Assembly (NCBI RefSeq): GCF_050947335.1
Contig: NW_027473467.1
Location: 186,001 to 250,000, forward strand
Length of the DNA stretch: 64,000 nucleotides
Reading direction: 5' to 3'
DNA from: Megachile rotundata
Taxonomy: Eukaryota; Arthropoda; Insecta; Hymenoptera; Megachilidae
Part shown: in pieces, positions 47,705-63,690 of the stretch
Numbering within the stretch: the first letter of the stretch is position 1
Layout of the letters: each line of letters opens with the position of its first letter
Translations under genes and position numbers: made by a program
The notes under the pieces: model-generated
The model's input: only the letters and a program-made list of their open reading frames with translations
Databases searched by the model: none
What the model was told of the DNA's origin: nothing

Positions 47705-49080
47705 CACAATCATACAATCACAATCATACAATCACAATCATACAATCACAATCATACAATCACAATCATACAATCACAATCATACAATCACAATCATGCA
47801 ATCACAATCATACAATCACAATCATACAATCACAATCATACAATCACAGTCATACAATCACAATCATACAATCACAATCATACAATCGCAATCATACAAT
47901 CACAATATTACAATCACAATCATACAATCACAATCATACAATCGCAATCATACAATCACAATCATTCAATCACAATCATACAATCACAATCATACGATCG
48001 CAATCATACAATCACAATCATACCATCACAATCATACAATCACAATCATACAATCATAATCATACAATTACAATCATACAATCACAATCATACTATCACA
48101 ATCATACAATCGCAAGCATACAATCACAATCATACAATCACAATCCTACAATCGCAATCATACAATTACAATCTCCCAAATTCAATCATACAATCACAAT
48201 CATACAGTCACAATCATACAATCACAATCATACAATCACGATAATACTATCGCAATCATACAATCACAATCAAAAAGTCACAATCATACAATCACAATCA
48301 TACAATCACAATAAAACAATCGTAATCATACAATCACAATCATACAATCGCAATCATACAATCACAATATTACAATCACAATCATACAATCACAATCATA
48401 CAATCGCAATCATACAATCACAATCATTCAATCACAATCATACAATCACAATCATACGATCGCAATCATACAATCACAATCATACCATCACAATCATACA
48501 ATCAGAATCATACAATCACAATCATACAATCACAATCATACAATCACAATCATACAATCACAATCATACAATCACAATCATGCAATCACAATCATACAAT
48601 CACAATCATACAATCACAATCATACAATCACAGTCATACAATCACAATCATACAATCACAATCATACAATCGCAATCATACAATCACAATATTACAATCA
48701 CAATCATACAATCACAATCATACAATCGCAATCATACAATCACAATCATTCAATCACAATCATACAATCACAATCATACGATCGCAATCATACAATCACA
48801 ATCATACCATCACAATCATACAATCACAATCATACAATCATAATCATACAATTACAATCATACAATCACAATCATACTATCACAATCATACAATCGCAAG
48901 CATACAATCACAATCATACAATCACAATCCTACAATCGCAATCATACAATTACAATCTCCCAAATTCAATCATACAATCACAATCATACAGTCACAATCA
49001 TACAATCACAATCATACAATCACGATAATACTATCGCAATCATACAATCACAATCAAAAAGTCACAATCATACAATCACA
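47705..49080. repeat. T block with a 784-bp tandem duplication
   Basis: CATGCAATC landmarks fall at 47795 and 48579, exactly 784 bp (56 units) apart. Both copies run through CATACGATCGC, GCAAGCATAC, TCTCCCAAATTC, CACGATAATAC and AATCAAAAAGTC. The same pair occurs at 50533/51317, and a slightly longer version at 62383/63195. Confidence 0.82.
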
Positions 49081-50436
49081 ATCACACAATCACAATCACA
49101 CAATCACAATCACACAATCAGAATCACACAATCACAATCACACAATCACAATCACACAATCACAATCACACAATCACAATCACACAATCTCAATCACGAT
49201 CACACAATCACACAGTCACAATCCCACAATCACGATCACACAGTCACGATCACACAGTCACGATCACACAATCACAATCACACAATCAGAATCACACAAT
49301 CACAATAACACAGTCGCACAATCACGATCACACAATCACAATCACACCATCACAATCACACAATCACAATCACACAATCACAATCACACAATTACAATCA
49401 CACAATCACTATCACAAAATCACGATCACACAATCACAATCACACAATCACAATCACACAATCACAATCACACAATCACGATCACACAATCACGATCACA
49501 CAATCACGATCACACAATCACGATCGCGCAATCACGATCACACAATCTCGATCGCACAATCACAATCACACAGTCACACAATCACAATCACAATCACAAT
49601 CACACAATCACAATCACACAATCAGAATCACACAATCACAATCACACAATCACAATCACACAATCACAATCACACAATCACAATCACACAATCACAATCA
49701 CACAATCACAATCACACAATCACAATCACACAATCTCAATCACGATCACACAATCACACAGTCACAATCCCACAATCACGATCACACAGTCACGATCACA
49801 CAATCACACAGTCACGATCACACAATCACACTGTCACAATCCCACAATCACGATCACACAATCACGATCACACAGTCACGATCACACAATCACAATCACA
49901 CAATCAGAATCACACAATCACAATAACACAGTCGCACAATCACGATCACACAATCACAATCACACCATCACAATCACACAATCACAATCACACAATCACA
50001 ATCACACAATTACAATCACACAATCACTATCACAAAATCACGATCACACAATCACAATCACACAATCACAATCACACAATCACAATCACACAATCACGAT
50101 CACACAATCACGATCACACAATCACGATCGCGCAATCACGATCACACAATCTCGATCGCACAATCACAATCACACAGTCACACAATCACAATCACAATCA
50201 CAATCACACAATCACAATCACACAATCAGAATCACACAATCACAATCACTCAATCACAATCACACAATCACAATCACACAATCACAATCACACAATCACA
50301 ATCACACAATCACAATCACACAATCACAATCACACAATCAGTATCACACAATCACAATCACACATTCACAATCACGATCACATAATCACGATCACACAAT
50401 CACAATCACACAATCACAATCACACAATCACAATCA
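49081..50436. repeat. Beta-delta-beta-delta string
   Basis: C-type restart, then a shortened beta at about 49188 (only one CAGTCACGATC pair and no CACTGTC part), delta at 49316, a full beta at 49733 and delta at 49932, leading into a T block. Beta-delta-T here (49733 onward) copies beta-delta-T at 47023 onward with an offset of about 2.7 kb. Confidence 0.8.
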
Positions 50437-52727
50437 CACAATCACAATCATACAATCACAATCATACAATCACAATCATACAATCACAATCATACAATCA
50501 CAATCATACAATCACAATCATACAATCACAATCATGCAATCACAATCATACAATCACAATCATACAATCACAATCATACAATCACAGTCATACAATCACA
50601 ATCATACAATCGCTATCATACAATCGCAATCATACAATCACAATATTACAATCACAATCATACAATCACAATCATACAATCGCAATCATACAATCACAAT
50701 CATTCAATCACAATCATACAATCACAATCATACGATCGCAATCATACAATCACAATCATACCATCACAATCATACAATCACAATCATACAATCATAATCA
50801 TACAATTACAATCAAACAATCACAATCATACTATCACAATCATACAATCGCAAGCATACAATCACAATCATACAATCACAATCCTACAATCGCAATCATA
50901 CAATTACAATCTCCCAAATTCAATCATACAATCACAATCATACAGTCACAATCATACAATCACAATCATACAATCACGATAATACTATCGCAATCATACA
51001 ATCACAATCAAAAAGTCACAATCATACAATCACAATCATACAATCACAATAAAACAATCGTAATCATACAATCACAATCATACAATCGCAATCATACAAT
51101 CACAATATTACAATCACAATCATACAATCACAATCATACAATCGCAATCATACAATCACAATCATTCAATCACAATCATACAATCACAATCATACGATCG
51201 CAATCATACAATCACAATCATACCATCACAATCATACAATCAGAATCATACAATCACAATCATACAATCACAATCATACAATCACAATCATACAATCACA
51301 ATCATACAATCACAATCATGCAATCACAATCATACAATCACAATCATACAATCACAATCATACAATCACAGTCATACAATCACAATCATACAATCACAAT
51401 CATACAATCGCAATCATACAATCACAATATTACAATCACAATCATACAATCACAATCATACAATCGCAATCATACAATCACAATCATTCAATCACAATCA
51501 TACAATCACAATCATACGATCGCAATCATACAATCACAATCATACCATCACAATCATACAATCACAATCATACAATCATAATCATACAATTACAATCATA
51601 CAATCACAATCATACTATCACAATCATACAATCGCAAGCATACAATCACAATCATACAATCACAATCCTACAATCGCAATCATACAATTACAATCTCCCA
51701 AATTCAATCATACAATCACAATCATACAGTCACAATCATACAATCACGATAATACTATCGCAATCATACAATCACAATCAAAAAGTCACAATCATACAAT
51801 CACAATCATACAATCATAATCATACAAAGACAATCATACAATCACAATCATACAATCACAATCATACTATCACAATCATACAATCACAATCATACAATCA
51901 CAATCATACAATCACAATCATACAATCATAATCATACAATCACAATCATACAATCGCAATCATACAATCACAATCATACAATCACAATCATACAATCAAT
52001 ATCATACAATCACAATCATACAATCACAATCATGCAATCACAATCATACAATCACATACATACAATCGCAATCATACAATCACAATCATACAATCACAAT
52101 CATACAATCGCAATCATACAATTACAATCTCCCAAATACAATCATACAATCACAATCATGCAATCACAATCATACAATCACAATCACACAATCACAATCA
52201 TACAATCACAATCATAGAGTCACAATCATACTGTCACAATCTTACCATCACAATCATACAATCAGAATCATACAATCATAATCATACAATCACAATCATA
52301 CAATCGCAATCATACAATCACAATATTACAATCACAATATTACAATCACAATCATACAATCACAATCATACTATCGCAATCATACAATCACAATCATACC
52401 ATCACCATCATACAATCACAATCATACAATCATAATCATACAATTACAATCATACAATCACAATCATACAATCACAATCATACAATCACAATCATACAAT
52501 CACAATCATACAATCACAATCATACAATCGCAATCATACAATCACAATCATACAATCGCAATCATACAATTACAATCTCCAAAATACAATCTCCCAAATA
52601 CAATCATACAATCAGAATCATACAATCACAATCATACAATCACAATCATACAATCATAATCATACAATCACAATCATACAATCGCAATCATACAATCACA
52701 ATATTACAATCACAATCATACAATCAC
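50437..52727. repeat. Long T block, composite
   Basis: The left part (to about 51.79 kb) repeats the 784-bp pair seen at 47.7-49.1 kb. The right part, from ACAAAGACAATC near 51826, matches A-type T sequence and then the tail of the T block ending at 43.06 kb (CATGCAATC at 52031, TCTCCAAAATACAATCTCCC at 52576). So it looks like a fusion of two T-block types. Confidence 0.78.
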
Positions 52728-55472
52728 AATCACACAATCACAATCACACAATCACAATCACACAATCACAATCACACAATCACACAATCACAATCACACA
52801 ATCACAATCACACAATCACAATCACACAATCACAATCACACATTCACAATCACACAATCACAATCACACAATCACAATCACACAATCACAATCACACAAT
52901 CACAATCACACAATCACAATCACACAATCACAATCACACAATCACAATCACACAATCACAATCACACAATCACAATCACACAATCACAATCACACAATCA
53001 CAATCACACAATCACAATCACACAATCACAATCACACAATCACAATCACACAATCACAATCACACAATCACAATCACACAATCACAATCACACAATCACA
53101 ATCACACAATCACAATCACACAATCACAATCACACAATCACAATCACACAATCACAATCACACAATCACAATCACACAATCACAATCACACAATCACAAT
53201 CACACAATCACAATCACACAATCACAATCACACAATCACAATCACACAATCACAATCACACAATCACAATCACACAATCACAATCACACAATCACAATCA
53301 CACAATCACAATCACACAATCACAATCACACAATCACAATCACACAATCACAATCACACAATCACAATCACACAATCACAATCACACAATCACAATCACA
53401 CAATCACAATCACACAATCACAATCACACAATCACAATCACACAATCACAATCACACAATCACAATCACACAATCACAATCACACAATCACAATCACACA
53501 ATCACAATCACACAATCACAATCACACAATCACAATCACACAATCACAATCACACAATCACAATCACACAATCACAATCACACAATCACAATCACACAAT
53601 CACAATCACACAATCACAATCACACAATCACAATCACACAATCACAATCACACAATCACAATCACACAATCACAATCACACAATCACAATCACACAATCA
53701 CAATCACACAATCACAATCACACAATCACAATCACACAATCACAATCACACAATCACAATCACACAATCACAATCACACAATCACAATCACACAATCACA
53801 ATCACACAATCACAATCACACAATCACAATCACACAATCACAATCACACAATCACAATCACACAATCACAATCACACAATCACAATCACACAATCACAAT
53901 CACACAATCACAATCACACAATCACAATCACACAATCACAATCACACAATCACAATCACACAATCACAATCACACAATCACAATCACACAATCACAATCA
54001 CACAATCACAATCACACAATCACAATCACACAATCACAATCACACAATCACAATCACACAATCACAATCACACAATCACAATCACACAATCACAATCACA
54101 CAATCACAATCACACAATCACAATCACACAATCACAATCACACAATCACAATCACACAATCACAATCACACAATCACAATCACACAATCACAATCACACA
54201 ATCACAATCACACAATCACAATCACACAATCACAATCACACAATCACAATCACACAATCACAATCACACAATCACAATCACACAATCACAATCACACAAT
54301 CACAATCACACAATCACAATCACACAATCACAATCACACAATCACAATCACACAATCACAATCACACAATCACAATCACACAATCACAATCACACAATCA
54401 CAATCACACAATCACAATCACACAATCACAATCACACAATCACAATCACACAATCACAATCACACAATCACAATCACACAATCACAATCACACAATCACA
54501 ATCACACAATCACAATCACACAATCACAATCACACAATCACAATCACACAATCACAATCACACAATCACAATCACACAATCACAATCACACAATCACAAT
54601 CACACAATCACAATCACACAATCACAATCACACAATCACAATCACACAATCACAATCACACAATCACAATCACACAATCACAATCACACAATCACAATCA
54701 CACAATCACAATCACACAATCACAATCACACAATCACAATCACACAATCACAATCACACAATCACAATCACACAATCACAATCACACAATCACAATCACA
54801 CAATCACAATCACACAATCACAATCACACAATCACAATCACACAATCACAATCACACAATCACAATCACACAATCACAATCACACAATCACAATCACACA
54901 ATCACAATCACACAATCACAATCACACAATCACAATCACACAATCACAATCACACAATCACAATCACACAATCACAATCACACAATCACAATCACACAAT
55001 CACAATCACACAATCACAATCACACAATCACAATCACACAATCACAATCACACAATCACAATCACACAATCACAATCACACAATCACAATCACACAATCA
55101 CAATCACACAATCACAATCACACAATCACAATCACACAATCACAATCACACAATCACAATCACACAATCACAATCACACAATCACAATCACACAATCACA
55201 ATCACACAATCACAATCACACAATCACAATCACACAATCACAATCACACAATCACAATCACACAATCACAATCACACAATCACAATCACACAATCACAAT
55301 CACACAATCACAATCACACAATCACAATCACACAATCACAATCACACAATCACAATCACACAATCACAATCTCACAATCACAATCACACAATCACAATCA
55401 CACAATCACAATCACACAATCACAATCACACAATCACAATCACACAATCACAATCACACAATCACAATCACA
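52728..55472. repeat. Longest pure C-type 14-mer array, about 196 units
   Basis: After an 8+8 slip near 52777-52790 and ATTCAC near 52841, I see no variant unit until AATCTCAC near 55369, about 2.5 kb of identical 14-mers. It ends in an alpha block. The purity contrasts sharply with the variant-rich modules around it and indicates recent expansion or homogenisation. Confidence 0.92.
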
Positions 55473-56480
55473 CAATCTCAATCACGATCACACAATCACA
55501 CAGTCACAATCCCACAATCACGATCACACAATCACGATCACACAGTCACGATCACACAATCACAATCACACAATCAGAATCACACAATCACAATAACACA
55601 ATCACACAATCACGATCACACAATCACTATCACACAATCACGATCACACAATCACAATCACACATTCACACAATCACAATCACAATCACACATTCACAAT
55701 CACGATCACACAATCACGATCACACAATCACAATCACACAATCACAATCACACAATCACAATCACACAATCACAATCACACAATCAGAATCACACAATCA
55801 CAATCACACAATCACAATCACACAATCACAATCACACAATCACAATCACACAATCACAATCACACAATCACAATCACACAATCTCAATCACGATCACACA
55901 ATCACACAGTCACAATCCCACAATCACGATCACACAGTCACGATCACACAATCACACAGTCACGATCACACAATCACACTGTCACAATCCCACAATCACG
56001 ATCACACAATCACGATCACACAGTCACGATCACACAATCACAATCACACAATCACAATCACACAATCAGAATCACACAATCACAATAACACAGTCGCACA
56101 ATCACGATCACACAATCACAATCACACCATCACAATCACACAATCACAATCACACAATCACAATCACACAATTACAATCACACAATCACTATCACAAAAT
56201 CACGATCACACAATCACAATCACACAATCACAATCACACAATCACAATCACACAATCACGATCACACAATCACGATCACACAATCACGGTCGCGCAATCA
56301 CGATCACACAATCTCGATCGCACAATCACAATCACACAGTCACACAATCACAATCACAATCACAATCACACAATCACAATCACACAATCAGAATCACACA
56401 ATCACAATCACACAATCACAATCACACAATCACAATCACACAATCACAATCACACAATCACAATCACACAATCAGTATCA
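55473..56480. repeat. Alpha-beta-delta string
   Basis: Alpha about 55475, beta about 55883, delta about 56094. The delta core here reads CACGGTCGCGC near 56284, a G variant shared only with the deltas near 58229 and 60643, so these three are close relatives. Confidence 0.8.
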
Positions 56481-56830
56481 CACAATCACAATCACACAAT
56501 CACAATCACACAATCACAATCACACAATCACAATCACACAATCACAATCACACAATCACAATCACACAATCACAATCACACAATCACAATCACACAATCA
56601 CAATCACACAATCACACAATCACAATCACACAATCACAATCACACAATCACAATCACACAATCACAATCACACAATCACAATCACACAATCACAATCACA
56701 CAATCACAATCACACAATCACAATCACACAATCACAATCACACAATCACAATCACACAATCACAATCTCACAATCACAATCACACAATCACAATCACACA
56801 ATCACAATCACACAATCACAATCACACAAT
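56481..56830. repeat. C-type array with an 8+8 slip and AATCTCAC
   Basis: Plain 14-mers, an 8+8 phase slip near 56606 and AATCTCAC near 56765. It runs directly into a beta fragment that lacks its usual beginning. Confidence 0.85.
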
Positions 56831-57240
56831 CACGATCACACAATCACACAGTCACGATCACACAATCACACTGTCACAATCCCACAATCACGATCACACA
56901 ATCACGATCACACAGTCACGATCACACAATCACAATCACACAATCAGAATCACACAATCACAATAACACAGTCGCACAATCACGATCACACAATCACAAT
57001 CACACCATCACAATCACACAATCACAATCACACAATCACAATCACACAATTACAATCACACAATCACTATCACAAAATCACGATCACACAATCACAATCA
57101 CACAATCACAATCACACAATCACAATCACACAATCACGATCACACAATCACGATCGCGCAATCACGATCACACAATCTCGATCGCACAATCACAATCACA
57201 CAGTCACACAATCACAATCACAATCACAATCACACAATCA
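56831..57240. repeat. 5'-truncated beta plus delta
   Basis: Beta begins mid-block, at CACGATCACACAATCACAC leading into CAGTCACGATC and CACTGTC. The ACAATCTCAATC and first CAATCCC parts are missing. Delta follows from about 56971. The identical truncation recurs at 59240, so one deletion was later duplicated. Confidence 0.78.
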
Positions 57241-58440
57241 CAATCACACAATCACAATCACACAATCACAATCACACAATCACAATCTCACAATCACAAT
57301 CACACAATCACAATCACACAATCACAATCACACAATCACAATCACACAATCACAATCACACAATCACAATCACACAATCTCAATCACGATCACACAATCA
57401 CACAGTCACAATCCCACAATCACGATCACACAATCACGATCACACAGTCACGATCACACAATCACAATCACACAATCAGAATCACACAATCACAATAACA
57501 CAATCACACAATCACGATCACACAATCACTATCACACAATCACGATCACACAATCACAATCACACATTCACACAATCACAATCACAATCACACATTCACA
57601 ATCACGATCACACAATCACGATCACACAATCACAATCACACAATCACAATCACACAATCACAATCACACAATCACAATCACACAATCAGAATCACACAAT
57701 CACAATCACACAATCACAATCACACAATCACAATCACACAATCACAATCACACAATCACAATCACACAATCACAATCACACAATCACAATCACACAATCA
57801 CAATCACACAATCACAATCACACAATCTCAATCACGATCACACAATCACACAGTCACAATCCCACAATCACGATCACACAGTCACGATCACACAATCACA
57901 CAGTCACGATCACACAATCACACTGTCACAATCCCACAATCACGATCACACAATCACGATCACACAGTCACGATCACACAATCACAATCACACAATCACA
58001 ATCACACAATCAGAATCACACAATCACAATAACACAGTCGCACAATCACGATCACACAATCACAATCACACCATCACAATCACACAATCACAATCACACA
58101 ATCACAATCACACAATTACAATCACACAATCACTATCACAAAATCACGATCACACAATCACAATCACACAATCACAATCACACAATCACAATCACACAAT
58201 CACGATCACACAATCACGATCACACAATCACGGTCGCGCAATCACGATCACACAATCTCGATCGCACAATCACAATCACACAGTCACACAATCACAATCA
58301 CAATCACAATCACACAATCACAATCACACAATCAGAATCACACAATCACAATCACACAATCACAATCACACAATCACAATCACACAATCACAATCACACA
58401 ATCACAATCACACAATCAGTATCACACAATCACAATCACA
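57241..58440. repeat. Short C-type array, then alpha-beta-delta
   Basis: The array contains AATCTCAC near 57285. Alpha follows at about 57377, beta at 57826 and delta at 58037 with the CGGTCGCG variant. The whole string matches 59.64-60.84 kb with an offset of about 2.41-2.44 kb. Confidence 0.8.
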
Positions 58441-58874
58441 CAATCACAATCACACAATTACAATCACACAATCACAATCACACAATCACAATCACACAAT
58501 CACAATCACACAATCACAATCACACAATCACAATCACACAATCACAATCACACAATCACAATCACACAATCACAATCACACAATCACAATCACACAATCA
58601 CAATCACACAATCACAATCACACAATCACAATCACACAATCACAATCACACAATCACAATCACACAATCACAATCACACAATCACAATCACACAATCACA
58701 ATCACACAATCACAATCACACAATCACAATCACACAATCACAATCACACAATCACAATCACACAATCACAATCACACAATCACAATCTCACAATCACAAT
58801 CACACAATCACAATCACACAATCACAATCACACAATCACAATCACACAATCACAATCACACAATCACAATCACA
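58441..58874. repeat. C-type array, about 31 units
   Basis: Plain 14-mers with ACAATTAC near 58457 and AATCTCAC near 58785. Both marks recur near 60868 and 61155. Confidence 0.85.
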
Positions 58875-59230
58875 CAATCTCAATCACGATCACACAATCA
58901 CACAGTCACAATCCCACAATCACGAACACACAATCACGATCACACAGTCACGATCACACAATCACAATCACACAATCAGAATCACACAATCACAATAACA
59001 CAATCACACAATCACGATCACACAATCACTATCACACAATCACGATCACACAATCACAATCACACATTCACACAATCACAATCACAATCACACATTCACA
59101 ATCACAATCACACAATCACAATCACACAATCACAATCACACAATCACAATCACACAATCACAATCTCACAATCACAATCACACAATCACAATCACACAAT
59201 CACAATCACACAATCACAATCACACAATCA
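58875..59230. repeat. Variant alpha block collapsed into C-type array
   Basis: Alpha with the private CACGAACACAC variant near 58922, also present near 61292. Its end is altered: after CACATTCACAATCAC the usual CACGATC pair is absent, and plain 14-mers with AATCTCAC near 59163 follow. Confidence 0.78.
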
Positions 59231-59814
59231 CAATCACACAATCACGATCACACAATCACACAGTCACGATCACACAATCACACTGTCACAATCCCACAAT
59301 CACGATCACACAATCACGATCACACAGTCACGATCACACAATCACAATCACACAATCAGAATCACACAATCACAATAACACAGTCGCACAATCACGATCA
59401 CACAATCACAATCACACCATCACAATCACACAATCACAATCACACAATCACAATCACACAATTACAATCACACAATCACTATCACAAAATCACGATCACA
59501 CAATCACAATCACACAATCACAATCACACAATCACAATCACACAATCACGATCACACAATCACGATCGCGCAATCACGATCACACAATCTCGATCGCACA
59601 ATCACAATCACACAGTCACACAATCACAATCACAATCACAATCACACAATCACAATCACACAATCACAATCACACAATCACAATCACACAATCACAATCT
59701 CACAATCACAATCACACAATCACAATCACACAATCACAATCACACAATCACAATCACACAATCACAATCACACAATCACAATCACACAATCACAATCACA
59801 CAATCACAATCACA
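59231..59814. repeat. Second 5'-truncated beta plus delta, then short array
   Basis: Same truncated beta as at 56.83 kb (begins near 59240), delta from about 59387, then plain units with AATCTCAC near 59698. It is a copy of 56.83-57.37 kb. Confidence 0.8.
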
Positions 59815-61244
59815 CAATCTCAATCACGATCACACAATCACACAGTCACAATCCCACAATCACGATCACACAATCACGATCACACAGTCACGGTCACACA
59901 ATCACAATCACACAATCAGAATCACACAATCACAATAACACAATCACACAATCACGATCACACAATCACTATCACACAATCACGATCACACAATCACAAT
60001 CACACATTCACACAATCACAATCACAATCACACATTCACAATCACGATCACACAATCACGATCACACAATCACAATCACACAATCACAATCACACAATCA
60101 CAATCACACAATCACAATCACACAATCAGAATCACACAATCACAATCACACAATCACAATCACACAATCACAATCACACAATCACAATCACACTATCACA
60201 ATCACACAATCACAATCACACAATCACAATCACACAATCTCAATCACGATCACACAATCACACAGTCACAATCCCACAATCACGATCACACAGTCACGAT
60301 CACACAATCACACAGTCACGATCACACAATCACACTGTCACAATCCCACAATCACGATCACACAATCACGATCACACAGTCACGATCACACAATCACAAT
60401 CACACAATCACAATCACACAATCAGAATCACACAATCACAATAACACAGTCGCACAATCACGATCACACAATCACAATCACACCATCACAATCACACAAT
60501 CACAATCACACAATCACAATCACACAATTACAATCACACAATCACTATCACAAAATCACGATCACACAATCACAATCACACAATCACAATCACACAATCA
60601 CAATCACACAATCACGATCACACAATCACGATCACACAATCACGGTCGCGCAATCACGATCACACAATCTCGATCGCACAATCACAATCACACAGTCACA
60701 CAATCACAATCACAATCACAATCACACAATCACAATCACACAATCAGAATCACACAATCACAATCACACAATCACAATCACACAATCACAATCACACAAT
60801 CACAATCACACAATCACAATCACACAATCAGTATCACACAATCACAATCACACAATCACAATCACACAATTACAATCACACAATCACAATCACACAATCA
60901 CAATCACACAATCACAATCACACAATCACAATCACACAATCACAATCACACAATCACAATCACACAATCACAATCACACAATCACAATCACACAATCACA
61001 ATCACACAATCACAATCACACAATCACAATCACACAATCACAATCACACAATCACAATCACACAATCACAATCACACAATCCCAATCACACAATCACAAT
61101 CACACAATCACAATCACACAATCACAATCACACAATCACAATCACACAATCACAATCTCACAATCACAATCACACAATCACAATCACACAATCACAATCA
61201 CACAATCACAATCACACAATCACAATCACACAATCACAATCACA
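59815..61244. repeat. Alpha-beta-delta plus C-type array, copy of 57.38-58.87 kb
   Basis: Alpha about 59817 (with a CAGTCACGGTC change near 59885), beta about 60236, delta about 60448 with CGGTCGCG, then plain array with ACAATTAC near 60868, ACAATCCCAATCAC near 61076 and AATCTCAC near 61155. Confidence 0.8.
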
Positions 61245-62292
61245 CAATCTCAATCACGATCACACAATCACACAGTCACAATCCCACAATCACGAACACA
61301 CAATCACGATCACACAGTCACGATCACACAATCACAATCACACAATCAGAATCACACAATCACAATAACACAATCACACAATCACGATCACACAATCACT
61401 ATCACACAATCACGATCACACAATCACAATCACACATTCACACAATCACAATCACAATCACACATTCACAATCACGATCACACAATCACGATCACACCAT
61501 CACAATCACACAATCACAATCACACAATCACAATCACACAATCACAATCACACAATCAGAATCACACAATCACAATCACACAATCACAATCACACAATCA
61601 CAATCACACAATCTCAATCACGATCACACAATCACACAGTCACAATCCCACAATCACGATCACACAGTCACGATCACACAATCACACAGTCACGATCACA
61701 CAATCACACTGTCACAATCCCACAATCACGATCACACAATCACGATCACACAGTCACGATCACACAATCACAATCACACAATCAGAATCACACAATCACA
61801 ATAACACAGTCGCACAATCACGATCACACAATCACAATCACACCATCACAATCACACAATCACAATCACACAATCACAATCACACAATTACAATCACACA
61901 ATCACTATCACAAAATCACGATCACACAATCACAATCACACAATCACAATCACACAATCACAATCACACAATCACGATCACACAATCACGATCGCGCAAT
62001 CACGATCACACAATCTCGATCGCACAATCACAATCACACAGTCACACAATCACAATCACAATCACAATCACACAATCACAATCACACAATCAGAATCACA
62101 CAATCACAATCACACAATCACAATCACACAATCACAATCACACAATCACAATCACACAATCACAATCACACAATCACAATCACACAATCAGTATCACACA
62201 ATCACAATCACACATTCACAATCACGATCACATAATCACGATCACACAATCACAATCACACAATCACAATCACACAATCACAATCACACAAT
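61245..62292. repeat. Alpha-beta-delta string leading to a T block
   Basis: Alpha carries CACGAACACAC near 61292. Beta begins at about 61612 and delta at about 61808, with the ordinary CGATCGCG core rather than CGGTCGCG. CAGTATCAC and CACATAATC close it, as in B units. Confidence 0.8.
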
Positions 62293-63690
62293 CACAATCA
62301 TACAATCACAATCATACAATCACAATCATACAATCACAATCATACAATCACAATCATACAATCACAATCATACAATCACAATCATGCAATCACAATCATA
62401 CAATCACAATCATACAATCACAATCATACAATCACAGTCATACAATCACAATCATACAATCACAATCATACAATCACAATCATACAATCGCAATCATACA
62501 ATCACAATATTACAATCACAATCATACAATCACAATCATACAATCACAATCATACAATCGCAATCATACAATCACAATCATTCAATCACAATCATACAAT
62601 CACAATCATACGATCGCAATCATACAATCACAATCATACCATCACAATCATACAATCACAATCATACAATCATAATCATACAATTACAATCATCCAATCA
62701 CAATCATACTATCACAATCATACAATCGCAAGCATACAATCACAATCATACAATCACAATCCTACAATCGCAATCATACAATTACAATCTCCCAAATTCA
62801 ATCATACAATCACAATCATACAGTCACAATCATACAATCACAATCATACAATCACGATAATACTATCGCAATCATACAATCACAATCAAAAAGTCACAAT
62901 CATACAATCACAATCATACAATCACAATAAAACAATCGTAATCATACAATCACAATCATACAATCGCAATCATACAATCACAATATTACAATCACAATCA
63001 TACAATCACAATCATACAATCGCAATCATACAATCACAATCATTCAATCACAATCATACAATCACAATCATACGATCGCAATCATACAATCACAATCATA
63101 CCATCACAATCATACAATCAGAATCATACAATCACAATCATACAATCACAATCATACAATCACAATCATACAATCACAATCATACAATCACAATCATGCA
63201 ATCACAATCATACAATCACAATCATACAATCACAATCATACAATCACAGTCATACAATCACAATCATACAATCACAATCATACAATCGCAATCATACAAT
63301 CACAATATTACAATCACAATCATACAATCACAATCATACAATCGCAATCATACAATCACAATCATTCAATCACAATCATACAATCACAATCATACGATCG
63401 CAATCATACAATCACAATCATACCATCACAATCATACAATCACAATCATACAATCATAATCATACAATTACAATCATACAATCACAATCATACTATCACA
63501 ATCATACAATCGCAAGCATACAATCACAATCATACAATCACAATCCTACAATCGCAATCATACAATTACAATCTCCCAAATTCAATCATACAATCACAAT
63601 CATACAGTCACAATCATACAATCACAATCATACAATCACGATAATACTATCGCAATCATACAATCACAATCAAAAAGTCACAATCATACA
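62293..63690. repeat. T block, third copy of the 784-bp pair type
   Basis: CATGCAATC landmarks at 62383 and 63195 are 812 bp apart (784 plus two units). The first half also has CATCCAATC near 62692. The order of marks (CATACGATCGC, GCAAGCATAC, TCTCCCAAATTC, CACGATAATAC, AATCAAAAAGTC) is the same as at 47.7 and 50.4 kb. Confidence 0.82.

Noticed and set aside
52850..55365. Pure array as a definite assembly artefact
   Set aside because: It is possible but not shown. The array has sensible, module-specific flanks and related shorter arrays elsewhere, so it is listed as real with a length caveat.
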